NCBI RefSeq assembly: GCF_000826525.2
Contig: NZ_LN651325.1
Coordinates: forward strand, 124,001 to 188,000
Direction of reading: 5' to 3'
Source: Mobilicoccus massiliensis
GTDB taxonomy: Bacteria > Actinomycetota > Actinomycetes > Actinomycetales > Dermatophilaceae
DNA: 64,000 nt
In this document: piece after piece, positions 8,881 to 16,658 of the stretch
Layout: each line of letters begins with the position of its first letter
Position numbering within the stretch: the stretch's first letter is position 1
Position numbers and translations under genes: made by a program
Notes under the pieces: model-generated
The model's database searches: none
Seen by the model: the letters and a program-made list of their open reading frames with translations, nothing else
What the model was told of the DNA's origin: nothing

Positions 8881-9792
8881 ATGATCCGTTTCGATCATGT
8901 CGTCAAGACCTACCCGCGCACGTCGCGGCCCGCTCTGGACGACATCGACCTGTCCGTCGAGGCCGGGGAGTTCGTGTTCCTCGTCGGCCCCTCGGGCTCG
9001 GGCAAGTCGACGATCGTGCGCCTCATGGTGCGGGAGGAGAAGGTGAGCTCCGGCCGCCTGGAGGTGGCCGGCCACGATCTCACGACGATCCCGCGGCGGC
9101 GGATCCCCGGGCTGCGCCGGCAGGTGGGAACGGTGTTCCAGGACTTCCGTCTGCTGCCCGACAAGACCGTGCACCAGAACGTCGCCTACGTGCTGCACGT
9201 CCTGGGCCGGCCCGCCTCGGCGATCGCCACGGCCGTGCCCGAGGCGCTGGAGACCGTCGGCCTCGCCGACCTCGGACGTCGGCTGCCGCACGAGCTCTCC
9301 GGTGGTGAGCAGCAGCGCGTCGCGATCGCGCGGGCCCTCGTGCGCAACCCTCCGCTGCTGCTCGCCGACGAGCCCACCGGCAACCTCGACCCCGCCACCA
9401 GCCTCGAGATCGTGCGCCTGCTCGAACGCATCAACGCCGGCGGCACGACGGTCGTCATGGCCACCCACGACGACCGCATCGTCGATGCGCTGCGTCGGCG
9501 GGTCGTGCAACTCGAGGCCGGCCGCATCGTGCGCGACGAGGTCGCCGGACTCTACATGCGCGCCCCCGAAATGGATCCCGAGAAGACCTCCGGGCCGCCC
9601 GTGGCGGCCTCCGAGCCCCCTCGTGACGAGACGGCCCGCGTGGCCGACCTGCCGGGTGACTCCGCCGAGCCGCCGGCGAAGGAGGCCGTGAACACGACCA
9701 TGGAGACGACGGATGTCGGGGACGCCACGGCCGGCGACACCGAGACTCCCGGGCGCGACACGCACGGGACGACGAATGGGGCGCGGCGATGA
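8881..9792 (+). CDS. ftsE: Cell division ATP-binding protein FtsE with extended C-terminal tail
   Basis: 303 aa. FtsE is the ATPase of the FtsEX complex, which activates peptidoglycan hydrolases at the septum. Walker [10 protein letters not shown] is at residues 36-44, the signature [15 protein letters not shown] follows, and Walker B is LLADEPTGNLD. The start MIRFDHVVKTYP matches FtsE orthologues. Normal FtsE ends near residue 226; here about 77 extra residues follow, rich in Asp, Glu, Thr, Pro and Gly (for example METTDVGDATAGDTETPG), apparently disordered. The stop overlaps the ftsX start as ATGA, so the two are translationally coupled. The role of the tail is unknown. Confidence 0.94.
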   Translation: MIRFDHVVKTYPRTSRPALDDIDLSVEAGEFVFLVGPSGSGKSTIVRLMVREEKVSSGRLEVAGHDLTTIPRRRIPGLRRQVGTVFQDFRLLPDKTVHQNVAYVLHVLGRPASAIATAVPEALETVGLADLGRRLPHELSGGEQQRVAIARALVRNPPLLLADEPTGNLDPATSLEIVRLLERINAGGTTVVMATHDDRIVDALRRRVVQLEAGRIVRDEVAGLYMRAPEMDPEKTSGPPVAASEPPRDETARVADLPGDSAEPPAKEAVNTTMETTDVGDATAGDTETPGRDTHGTTNGARR

Positions 9793-10697
9793 TCCGGCCC
9801 GGGTTCCTGCTCGGTGAGGTGTGGACGGGGCTACGGCGTAGCGTCTCGATGGCGGTCGCCGTGGTCATCGTCACGACGACGTCTCTGTTCTTCCTCGGCA
9901 CGGGGCTGCTGGCGGATCGGCAGGTCGAGGCCGCCAAGGGGTTCTGGTACGACAAGGTCGAGGTCTCGATCTTCCTCTGCCCCGCCCGCTCGAACGAGTC
10001 GGCGTGTGCGAAGGGGTCGGTGACCAAGGCGCAACGGGATGCGATCGAGCTCATGCTCGACTCGATGAGGCCGACGGTCGCGTCGGTCTACTACGAGTCG
10101 CAGGACGAGGCCTACGCCCGGTTCCAGGAGCAGTTCCGGCACAACCCGACGTTCGCGGACACACCCAAGGAGGCCATCCCGGCGGCGTTCCGCGTCAAGC
10201 TGTCCGACCCCGCTCAGTACCCGATCATCGAGAAGACGATCTCGCCGATGCCAGGCGTCGCCACGGTGAACGACATCCGCGAGGTGGTCGACCCGCTGAT
10301 CCGGGTGCTGTCGGTCCTGCGAGCGGTCGCGCTCGGCATCGCGGCGGTGATGCTGGTCGCCTCGGTCCTTCTCACGTCGACGACAATCCGTCAGATCGCG
10401 TGGTCGCGGCGCCGCGAGGTGGCGATCAAGCGGATGGTCGGGGCCTCCAAGGCGTCGATCCGGCTGCCGTTCGTCATCGAGATCCTGCTCGCCGCACTCG
10501 TCGGTGCGGGTCTGGCCGTGCTCGCGCTGTGGGCCGTCGTCCACTTCGGGGTGGCCTCGTTCGCGGCCCGCTTCGCCGACTTCGCGTGGGTCGGCGACGG
10601 CGACGTGTGGGCGATCTCGGGTTGGCTCGTGCTCGTCGCCGCGGTCGTCTCGATCGTCGTGTCGTGGCTCTCGCTGTCGCGTCAGGTGCGGGTCTGA
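9789..10697 (+). CDS. ftsX: Cell division protein FtsX
   Basis: 302 aa. Membrane partner of FtsE, with one transmembrane helix near residues 20-42, an extracellular domain (about 43-170) and three helices in the C-terminal FtsX permease-like domain (about 180-300). The extracellular domain contains two Cys (in FLCPARSNESACAKG) that could form a disulfide, a feature of actinobacterial FtsX. The domain normally contacts a NlpC/P60 hydrolase such as RipC. It overlaps ftsE by 4 nt, and smpB follows after 137 nt, giving the conserved ftsE-ftsX-smpB order. Confidence 0.94.
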   Translation: MIRPGFLLGEVWTGLRRSVSMAVAVVIVTTTSLFFLGTGLLADRQVEAAKGFWYDKVEVSIFLCPARSNESACAKGSVTKAQRDAIELMLDSMRPTVASVYYESQDEAYARFQEQFRHNPTFADTPKEAIPAAFRVKLSDPAQYPIIEKTISPMPGVATVNDIREVVDPLIRVLSVLRAVALGIAAVMLVASVLLTSTTIRQIAWSRRREVAIKRMVGASKASIRLPFVIEILLAALVGAGLAVLALWAVVHFGVASFAARFADFAWVGDGDVWAISGWLVLVAAVVSIVVSWLSLSRQVRV

Positions 10698-10766
10698 TCC
10701 CAGGCGGGCCGACAGGCCGGGCCCACCTCGCCCGATACGCGCTGGCGACGTGCGCGGCAGGTCACC

Positions 10767-10772
10767 TATCCT
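10767..10772 (+). promoter_or_regulatory. Candidate -10 element TATCCT for smpB
   Basis: TATCCT lies 62 nt upstream of the smpB start, giving a conventional leader with its own ribosome binding site. The -35 element is not certain. Confidence 0.35.
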
Positions 10773-10834
10773 GGGACATCGCCCCGCAGGCGGGGCGTCG
10801 ACATCCGACCGAGGCACCGAGGAGGTGAGGGCGC

Positions 10835-11305
10835 ATGGCCAAGGAGAAGGGCACGAACGTCGTCGCGCGCAACCGCAAGGCGCGTCACGACTACCACATC
10901 GAGGACACCTACGAGGCCGGTCTCGTCCTCACCGGCACCGAGGTCAAGTCGCTGCGGCAGGGTCGCGCGAGCCTCGTCGACGGCTGGGCCTCCATCGACG
11001 GCGGCGAGGCCTGGCTCGAGGGCGTCCACATCCCCGAGTACCACCAGGGCACCTGGACCAATCACGCCGCGCGTCGCAAGCGCAAGCTGCTGTTGCACCG
11101 CACCGAGATCGATCGGCTCGCGATCAAGAGCCGGGAGGCCGGTCACACCCTCGTCCCCCTGCAGCTCTACTTCAAGGACGGGCGCGCCAAGGTCGAGATC
11201 GCTCTCGCCAAGGGCAAGAAGGAGTACGACAAGCGCCACGCCCTGCGCGAGCGGCAGGACCGCCGTGAGGCCGAGCGCGCGATGTCGCTGCGCACCCACC
11301 GCTGA
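10835..11305 (+). CDS. smpB: SsrA-binding protein SmpB
   Basis: 156 aa. SmpB binds tmRNA and brings it to stalled ribosomes for trans-translation. The OB-fold shows [20 protein letters not shown] and [19 protein letters not shown], and the C-terminal tail [20 protein letters not shown] is the conserved basic helix that enters the mRNA channel. A good ribosome binding site (GAGGAGGTGAG) precedes the ATG. The tmRNA gene ssrA lies 700 nt downstream on the same strand, with one unrelated gene between. Confidence 0.97.
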   Translation: MAKEKGTNVVARNRKARHDYHIEDTYEAGLVLTGTEVKSLRQGRASLVDGWASIDGGEAWLEGVHIPEYHQGTWTNHAARRKRKLLLHRTEIDRLAIKSREAGHTLVPLQLYFKDGRAKVEIALAKGKKEYDKRHALRERQDRREAERAMSLRTHR

Positions 11306-11429
11306 TCGGTTTCTCCTCTCGTGATCGGCCGGCCGGGGCCGGGACCACGGTCCCGCCCAACGCTCGACGCCCGGGACTAGGGTTGAGGGCAGCCGGCCGC
11401 GCGCCGCGGCCCATCGGAGAGGAGCAGCG

Positions 11430-11849
11430 ATGGAGAACACGACCGATCCGGCCCGCGTCCTGAGCGACGAGGAGAGCTGGTCGCTTCTCGAGGCCCGGTC
11501 CTTCGGCCGGCTCGCCTACGCCATCGGCAGCCACCCCGAGATCGTCCCCATCAACTACTGCGCGAACGACCGCAAGATCTACTTCCGCACCGCGGGCGGC
11601 GACAAGCTGTTCGGGGTGACCCTCAACCACAACGTCGCCTTCGAGATCGACGACATCCGCGGCGACCGGGCCAAGAGCGTCATCGTCTCGGGCACGGCCC
11701 GCCGGCTCGAGACCTCCGCGGAGATCGAGAAGGCCGAAGAGCTGCCTCTGCGGCCCTGGGTGCCGTCGGCCAAGTTCAACTACGTCGAGATCGAGGTCGA
11801 CGAGATCAGTGGACGCGAGTTCCACCTCGGTCCGGAGTCCTGCGACTGA
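11430..11849 (+). CDS. Pyridoxamine 5'-phosphate oxidase-fold protein
   Basis: 139 aa. Small split-barrel flavin-binding protein of the PNPOx-like / NimA-like group (ESWSLLEARSFGRLAYAIGS, PINYCANDRKIYFRTAGGDK, FEIDDI). Members bind FMN, F420 or heme and act as small reductases; the substrate here is unknown. The ribosome binding site GGAGAGGAGCAGCG precedes the ATG. A TAGGGT hexamer near 11380 could be its -10 element. It interrupts the usual smpB-ssrA neighbourhood. Confidence 0.8.
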   Translation: MENTTDPARVLSDEESWSLLEARSFGRLAYAIGSHPEIVPINYCANDRKIYFRTAGGDKLFGVTLNHNVAFEIDDIRGDRAKSVIVSGTARRLETSAEIEKAEELPLRPWVPSAKFNYVEIEVDEISGREFHLGPESCD

Positions 11850-11888
11850 CGCCGCCGGATGCTCGCGCGTGAGGGGGTCGGGAATGAG

Positions 11889-11919
11889 TTCGACGCCCGG
11901 CCTGTTGTCCTCATAGACT
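11889..11919 (+). promoter_or_regulatory. Candidate promoter for ssrA
   Basis: TTCGAC (11889-11894) and TAGACT (11914-11919) are 19 nt apart and resemble a primary sigma factor promoter. They lie about 80 nt upstream of the tmRNA 5' end, which would be a longer precursor leader than usual. Confidence 0.35.
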
Positions 11920-12000
11920 GACTCTCCGCCCGCTCGGGCGGAGTCGCGCCGCATCGCGGCCATGACAAGTGCACAGGGTGACATGCCCTCCGCATCTCGC

Positions 12001-12363
12001 GGGGGTGATCGGTTTCGACGTCGATCGTGCGATCAGGGGAAGCGGGCCGAGGATGCTGAGTCATCTCGTCAACGCCCTCAGCAAACCAATAGGTGCCGAT
12101 TCCAAGCGCACCGACTTCGCCCTCGCCGCCTGAGCGAGCCCGAAGTCTGTCAGCCTAGGTGTGATCTCGGCCTAGTGTCTGGCATCAGCTAGAGATCTTG
12201 CTGCGTAGTGGTGTCGGGACGCTACGTGGGACTCTTTCTCGACTGGGCCTGTCAGGGAACGTGTGCGCGCGAGCCCTGGGGCCGAGAAAAGCCATAGCGC
12301 ACTGCGCCCGGAGAAGCCCTGGTTCTGCGTCGGCGGACGCGGGTTCGATTCCCGCCACCTCCA
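12001..12363 (+). ncRNA. ssrA: Transfer-messenger RNA (tmRNA)
   Basis: tmRNA rescues stalled ribosomes with SmpB and tags nascent proteins for proteolysis. The 5' GGGGGTGATCGGTTTCGAC is the canonical tmRNA start, and its first seven bases pair with CACCTCC (12356-12362) to form the tRNA-like acceptor, with discriminator A at 12363. The T-arm is GCGGGTTCGATTCCCGC. The tag frame at 12095-12133 encodes ADSKRTDFALAA followed by TGA. CCA is not encoded. The length of 363 nt is normal. Confidence 0.97.
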
Positions 12364-12395
12364 CTCCCGGCGGAGGCATGTCACCTCGTGCAACC

Positions 12396-12440
12396 GGCGA
12401 CGGCCCCGGCACTCCCTTGCGGAGCGCCGGGGCCGTCGCC
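12396..12440. terminator. Bidirectional terminator after ssrA and hutG
   Basis: Perfect 15-bp arms GGCGACGGCCCCGGC (12396-12410) and GCCGGGGCCGTCGCC (12426-12440), with a second small stem inside the loop. It lies between convergent ssrA and hutG. Confidence 0.85.
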
Positions 12441-12444
12441 GTGT

Positions 12445-13401
12445 TCAGCGCGCGTGGACGCAGGTGGTGACGAGCCGGGCGGCCGTCTTCGCGGTACGAC
12501 CGTCGACGTCGAGGCGCGGGCAGAGTTCGACGATGTCGAGCACGGCGAGCTTGCCGCTGGCCGCGATGCGGCGGCACACCGCCTCGAGCACCTCGACGGG
12601 AACGCCGTAGCCAGCGGGGGCGCTGACGCCGGGGGCGACGGCGGCGGGCATCACGTCGAGGTCGATGGAGAGATGGATGGCGTCGACGCGGGCGAGCACA
12701 CCGTCGACCACGGCGAGCACGTCGTCGAGGTGGGAGGGCTGGGCGTCGACGTCGAGCACGTACTTCGCGCCGAGGGAGTCGGCGGTGTCGAAGAGGACGC
12801 GGGTGTTCGACGGCTCGGCGATGCCGATGACCGTGTAGTCGAACGAGCGGCCCGCCTTCTCGTCGGCGTGGGCCATCTGCAGGAACGGCGTTCCGGAGGT
12901 GGGGTGGTCGGCCTGACGCAGGTCGAAGTGCGCGTCGAGGTTGACGACACCGACGCGCCGGCCCGCGAGGCGCTGGGAACGGGTGCGGCCGAGGTAGCTG
13001 CCCCAGGCGGTCTCGTGACCACCGCCGAGCACGACGACGAACGACGTGCCCTCGGTGTCGAGGGCGTCGGCGATCCGGGTGCCGAGGGCGTCGTGGCCGG
13101 CCTCGAGGTCCTCGCCCTCGACCACGACGGTGCCCGTGTCGGTCAGGGCGACGTCGGTGTGCATCGCCAGGGGAGCGAGCGCCTTTCGGAGGGCGTCGGG
13201 GCCCTCGGCGGCACCGAGGCGGCCGCCGTTGCGACGTACACCCTCCTCGCTGGAGAAGCCGACGAGCGCCACCCGGTCGCCGCCGGACGCCGTTCGTCCC
13301 GCCATCGTCTGCTTCACCTGCTGATGCCAGCGGCGGTACTCGACGCCCTCGCCGTCGTCGCGTCCCTGCCAGGCCGATGCGTCGTACTCCACGATGCTCA
13401 T
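12445..13401 (-). CDS. hutG: Formimidoylglutamase
   Basis: 318 aa, arginase/agmatinase superfamily. HutG hydrolyses N-formimidoyl-glutamate to glutamate and formamide, the last step of histidine breakdown. The dinuclear Mn-binding motifs are present: GGGHETAWGSYLG, NLDAHFDLRQ and SIDLDVMPAAVAPGVSAP. The start MSIVEYDASAW gives a normal length. No clear Shine-Dalgarno precedes it, and the frame stays open upstream into a phosphotransferase remnant, so it may be read from there. It is about 6 kb from, and opposite in direction to, hutU-hutI-hutH, which otherwise lack this step. Agmatinase is the alternative, but the nearby hut locus favours HutG. Confidence 0.85.
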   Translation of the reverse strand: MSIVEYDASAWQGRDDGEGVEYRRWHQQVKQTMAGRTASGGDRVALVGFSSEEGVRRNGGRLGAAEGPDALRKALAPLAMHTDVALTDTGTVVVEGEDLEAGHDALGTRIADALDTEGTSFVVVLGGGHETAWGSYLGRTRSQRLAGRRVGVVNLDAHFDLRQADHPTSGTPFLQMAHADEKAGRSFDYTVIGIAEPSNTRVLFDTADSLGAKYVLDVDAQPSHLDDVLAVVDGVLARVDAIHLSIDLDVMPAAVAPGVSAPAGYGVPVEVLEAVCRRIAASGKLAVLDIVELCPRLDVDGRTAKTAARLVTTCVHAR

Positions 13402-13860
13402 GGGCCCGACTCTAGGGTCGCGACGAGGTGCGGTCGATCGGGGGCGCAACGACGCGATCCAGTCCTCGCCGACCCCGGCCCACCAGGCCGCGTCGTCACG
13501 GGCCGCCTGCACGTAGCCGCGGTCGACGAGTGCGGCGAACGCGGGATCGGTGCGCGCGAGGTCGTCGATGTCGTCGGCATGGCTCGTCATCTGGGCACCG
13601 ATCGCGGCGGCCAGGCGCACACGCTGATCCGAGGTCGGGGTGTATCCCTCGACGAGAGCCGCGAGGTTCGTGCGCTGCCGCTTCTCGATATCGTCCCCCT
13701 CCTCGATGCCGTACTCCGCGTGCCACCACGTCCCGGCCATCAGTGGCGCCCAGCGCCAGGCCGCCCATGCCAGGTCCTCGATGGGGTCACCGGGGCGCGC
13801 GAAGTCCCAATCGAGCACGACGACACGCCCGTCCGGCCGCTGGACCGATCTACTTGAGCG
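13402..13860 (-). pseudogene. Phosphotransferase (APH family), C-terminal fragment in frame with hutG
   Basis: About 150 codons read QRPDGRVVVLDWDFARPGDP, then IEDLAWAAWRWAPLMAGTWW and so on, the metal-binding DWD-type end and C-terminal lobe of aminoglycoside/choline-type phosphotransferases. The catalytic loop that normally precedes it (HGD...N) is missing or scrambled. The N-terminal lobe of the same gene is found 0.9 kb away at 14732-15112. There is no stop between this fragment and the ATG of hutG, so a 457-residue fused frame from a GTG at 13818 exists, without a visible ribosome binding site. Confidence 0.75.
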
Positions 13861-14731
13861 AACGATTGACGGGGGCCCACATCACAGAAGCCATGGGCGG
13901 CAGGGCTGCGGCAGGCTGGGGTGGAAGCGGAACATGGCCGCGGAGCGACTGCGGGTGTGCGTACGGCTCGTGGAGGCGTTGAGGCTGGCGAGGGGGAGTC
14001 GCGTGAGGCGAATCTGGGCGCTGAAGATGGATCGGACGCGGCCGTGGGCGATGCCAGCTGCGGCGCCGTCCAGGTGAGGGACGACGCCGCAGGGTGGGTC
14101 AAATGTTGACAGCCTGTTTGATGGTCCAGACGATCAACTCAGCGGCGGCGCGGAATACCACCGACGCCGCAAGGGCGGGGAGCTGTCGCTTGATACTGCG
14201 CTTCTGGCAGGGGCACGGCTGAAAACGGTGAGCTGGCACTGGATCACCCCCTCTCCTATCAACGACCGACGCGAGGCACCACCCGTGGAGCGCCAAGCAA
14301 CACGAGGTGATGTTGTGCGGGTCGAGCTGACAGAGAGAAGCGGATGCCGGGTCGGCGACGGCCCTCACGGCCGCAGTGCGCTTCAAGCATGAGAATAGCC
14401 GGGCCGGCGGTGGACGGTGTAATCAGACACGCCCTGCACGACGCGAACAGCCCCCCCGCGGTCCTCGGGCCGAGGCGACTGGCGGGTGAGCGGACCAACG
14501 TAGGAGACTGAGGAACGGACACAGATGGGGCGTGCCAGTCCGCCGCCGTCTTCGTGCCCGATGATGACGGGTGCTGGTCGCCAGGTCCTACATGAGTGTC
14601 TGCCCCTTGTCATTTGCATGATCCGGGGGAGATTGTCACCGGCTTGGGGCCGGCTCGAGGGTGCGCGTCCGGCCGCACGGCGATGCTGTTGGCCGGATAG
14701 AGGCCGAGTGCTGTGTCGCAGGAGATTCCGA
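13861..14731. other. About 0.87 kb of unrelated sequence splitting the phosphotransferase gene
   Basis: This segment separates two halves of one phosphotransferase gene. It has lower GC than its surroundings, especially 14099-14240 and 14560-14640, and codon patterns unlike its neighbours. No transposase, integrase, terminal inverted repeat or target duplication could be recognised by eye. The only convincing reading frame is a 46-codon minus-strand peptide at 14099-14239. Boundaries are approximate and set by where phosphotransferase similarity stops. Confidence 0.55.
14099..14239 (-). CDS. Small basic amphipathic peptide (46 aa), unknown
   Basis: No family is recognised. The GTG start follows GGAGAGGGGGTGATCC, an almost complete extended match to the 16S anti-Shine-Dalgarno, at ideal spacing; this is the reason to call it. 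The peptide begins MPAHRFQPCPCQKRSIKRQL and ends LAASVVFRAAAELIVWTIKQ plus AVNI. So it has a Cys-Pro-Cys, a basic N-terminal half and a 24-residue hydrophobic or amphipathic helix. A membrane-active peptide, a bacteriocin-like product or a toxin is conceivable, but nothing proves a function. It lies inside the segment that splits the phosphotransferase gene and has lower GC than the surroundings. Confidence 0.45.
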   Translation of the reverse strand: MPAHRFQPCPCQKRSIKRQLPALAASVVFRAAAELIVWTIKQAVNI

Positions 14732-15112
14732 GATCCACCGGCCGACGGCCCGGCAAGCATCGGGGCCGCGGAACCACGGTGACAGAGGTCGATCTGGGGT
14801 GAGGGTGCCGACCTCGCCGTCGACGTAGGCGAGGATCTCGCGGTCGAGATCATCGATGCCGAGAACACGCGGCGCCCCGTCGAAGCCGACGGCGTGTAGA
14901 TGCTCGAGCAGGGCGTGGACGGCAGGTGTCCACGGGCCGACGGGCCGGCGGACGGTGTCGGCGACCCGCACCACCGTGGTGGTGTTGCCGCCCTCTAGGC
15001 GCTCCTCGGCGTGGGCCTCAGGTGCCGTCGGTGGTTCGGACGAGGGTGGTTCGGCTGGCCGGGGTGTCGTGGGCACCACGGCACCGTAGGCCGTATCCGG
15101 TGCGTCGGTCAC
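14732..15112 (-). pseudogene. Phosphotransferase (APH family), N-terminal fragment
   Basis: From the GTG at 15112 the frame encodes about 127 residues. After a Pro-rich start it reads RLEGGNTTTVVRVADTVRRP, then GPWTPAVHALLEHLHAVGFD and GAPRVLGIDDLDREILAYVD, the N-terminal lobe of an aminoglycoside/choline-type phosphotransferase. Similarity ends at ACRAVGRWISE near 14732, after which the frame becomes Ser/Pro/Arg-rich without family resemblance. Together with the fragment at 13402-13860 it would make a protein of normal length (about 280 aa) lacking only some 15-25 residues around the catalytic loop. Confidence 0.75.
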
Positions 15113-15153
15113 CCGATTTCGACCAGGGCAGGACTCGGGCAGGGGTCCGCACC

Positions 15154-16488
15154 TCATGCGACGGCAGGCGTGCGCGGCGTGATGCCGATGGGGGTGCCGT
15201 CGCGACGGGTCCATCGAACTCCATCGACAGGATCGACGGTGGCGGTGTGGTCGTGGCGGTGGACGACGGTGTGGTGGTGTCGACACAGCAGGGCGAGGTT
15301 GGGTGGATGGGTGAGCCCGCCTGCTGCCCAGTGGATGATGTGGTGGCCGTCGCACCAGGCGGGCGGCATCGAGCACCCGGGGTAGGTGCAGCCCTTGTCT
15401 CTGAGGTGAAGCGCCATCCGCTGGCCAGGGGTGACGGTGCGAGAGGTGCGGCCGAGTTCGAGGACCTCGCCGCGGGTTCCGAGGACGGCCGGGACGATCT
15501 CGGCGTCACACGCCAGGATGCGCGCCTCCGTCGGGGAGAGGACCTGAGAGAACCCGGTCGTCGCGTAGCCCCGCTCGGTTGCGTCGAGCCGGCCCCGCTC
15601 GTTCAGCCCCGAGAGCAGGTCGGACAGCTTCATCGTCACCACGACTCGGGCCTTGGCTCCGGTGCCCGACACCTTCTCGTCGGGGTCGCACGCCACGCCC
15701 GCGAGCGTGAGCAGAGCGTCTGCTCGGCGCTGCCCGGACGTACGGGGGTCGGGGAGCCCGTCATCGTCGAGACGCGGGGCGGACAGCGCGTGGATCGCGG
15801 CGGTGAAGACCGCTTCGGAGGCCTCGTCCAGTCGCAGCGTCGCGCACAGCATGCCGGCCCTGTCGCGGGTGAACGCGGTCAGCTCGCGCTTGCGGTGATC
15901 GCGGTCGTGCTCGGCGTCGAGTTCGGTGGCGCGCCCGTACTGGCCGATCATCACGTCTTCCAGCCGCTCGAGCTCGGCACGTGACGCGCCGGAGGCGGCC
16001 CAGTCGATGAGGATCTCCATGAGGTCGTCCCAGTGCGGGTACTCGATCGTGACCCGCAGGCGGCGGTACACCTTGGCGACGAGCGCGGCCGTCTCCATGG
16101 GCAGGCGCCCCGCGACGACGGCCTCGCGCAGGCAGTGCACGTCGACGCCCGCGCAGGTGCGGGTGATCTCGTCCAGTTGCCGGGCCCGGCCCTTGGCGAC
16201 GGGCACGCCGGCGTCCCGACAGGACTGCTCCACCCACCGATGCGTGCGTGGATGGTCGGACGCGGCGATCACCCCACGCGACGACGCCTCGAGGACGACT
16301 GCAGCCCGCGCCGCCTCCGCCGCTGCGACGACGGCGGTCGCTGCGGCGGCCAACCCCGCGAGTTCGTGGGCGGGCACCGAGACCAGCCCCTCTGCGACCC
16401 GCTCGAGCACCTCACGCACCGCCGCGAGCTGCGCGGCGGCGTCCTCACCCGATGTGCTCGGGGAGGGAAGGAATGGTGTCGAGGTCAT
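15154..16488 (-). CDS. DUF222 and HNH endonuclease domain protein
   Basis: 444 aa. The N-terminal two thirds are the DUF222 domain (mycobacterial 13E12 repeat family) and the C-terminus is an HNH nuclease domain: DKGCTYPGCSMPPAWCDGHH, then IIHWAAGGLTHPPNLALLCR and HHHTVVH. The paired Cys and the HH...N...H residues for metal binding and catalysis are intact. Such proteins are common, repeated and often mobile in actinobacteria; their biological role is not settled. The start is placed at MTSTPFLP; an ATG seven codons upstream is possible. A perfect 11-bp inverted repeat lies directly over the start region (16492-16523). GC-rich flanking DNA contains the broken phosphotransferase gene. Confidence 0.9.
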   Translation of the reverse strand: MTSTPFLPSPSTSGEDAAAQLAAVREVLERVAEGLVSVPAHELAGLAAAATAVVAAAEAARAAVVLEASSRGVIAASDHPRTHRWVEQSCRDAGVPVAKGRARQLDEITRTCAGVDVHCLREAVVAGRLPMETAALVAKVYRRLRVTIEYPHWDDLMEILIDWAASGASRAELERLEDVMIGQYGRATELDAEHDRDHRKRELTAFTRDRAGMLCATLRLDEASEAVFTAAIHALSAPRLDDDGLPDPRTSGQRRADALLTLAGVACDPDEKVSGTGAKARVVVTMKLSDLLSGLNERGRLDATERGYATTGFSQVLSPTEARILACDAEIVPAVLGTRGEVLELGRTSRTVTPGQRMALHLRDKGCTYPGCSMPPAWCDGHHIIHWAAGGLTHPPNLALLCRHHHTVVHRHDHTATVDPVDGVRWTRRDGTPIGITPRTPAVA

Positions 16489-16491
16489 GCC

Positions 16492-16523
16492 CCATTCTAT
16501 CGAACGCATGACCGATAGAATGG
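16492..16523. promoter_or_regulatory. Perfect inverted repeat at the start of the DUF222-HNH gene
   Basis: CCATTCTATCG (16492-16502) and CGATAGAATGG (16513-16523) are exact reverse complements with a 10-nt spacer. The centre, TCGAAC-GCAT-GACCGA, is a degenerate version of the actinobacterial SOS box (GAAC-N4-GTTC). It may be an operator for a repressor or a site recognised by the nuclease itself. Confidence 0.5.
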
Positions 16524-16658
16524 ATTATCCACAGGTGAAAGGCCCTGCCGCGCAGTGGGATTCGCGCGGGCGGTCGACGGCGTCGCCGACTCTCGAGTTC
16601 GCTTGTCTCGCAACTCGTTTCGACGATCGTCGTCGACAGTCACGCCACGTGATGTGTG

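Noticed and set aside
13861..14731. An insertion sequence with transposase
   Set aside because: No transposase motif, terminal inverted repeat or target duplication could be seen. The segment is reported only as unexplained inserted DNA.
14383..14868. Minus-strand 161-codon frame at the edge of the phosphotransferase fragment
   Set aside because: Ser/Arg/Pro-rich with no family resemblance, and partly a shifted frame of the phosphotransferase N-terminal fragment.
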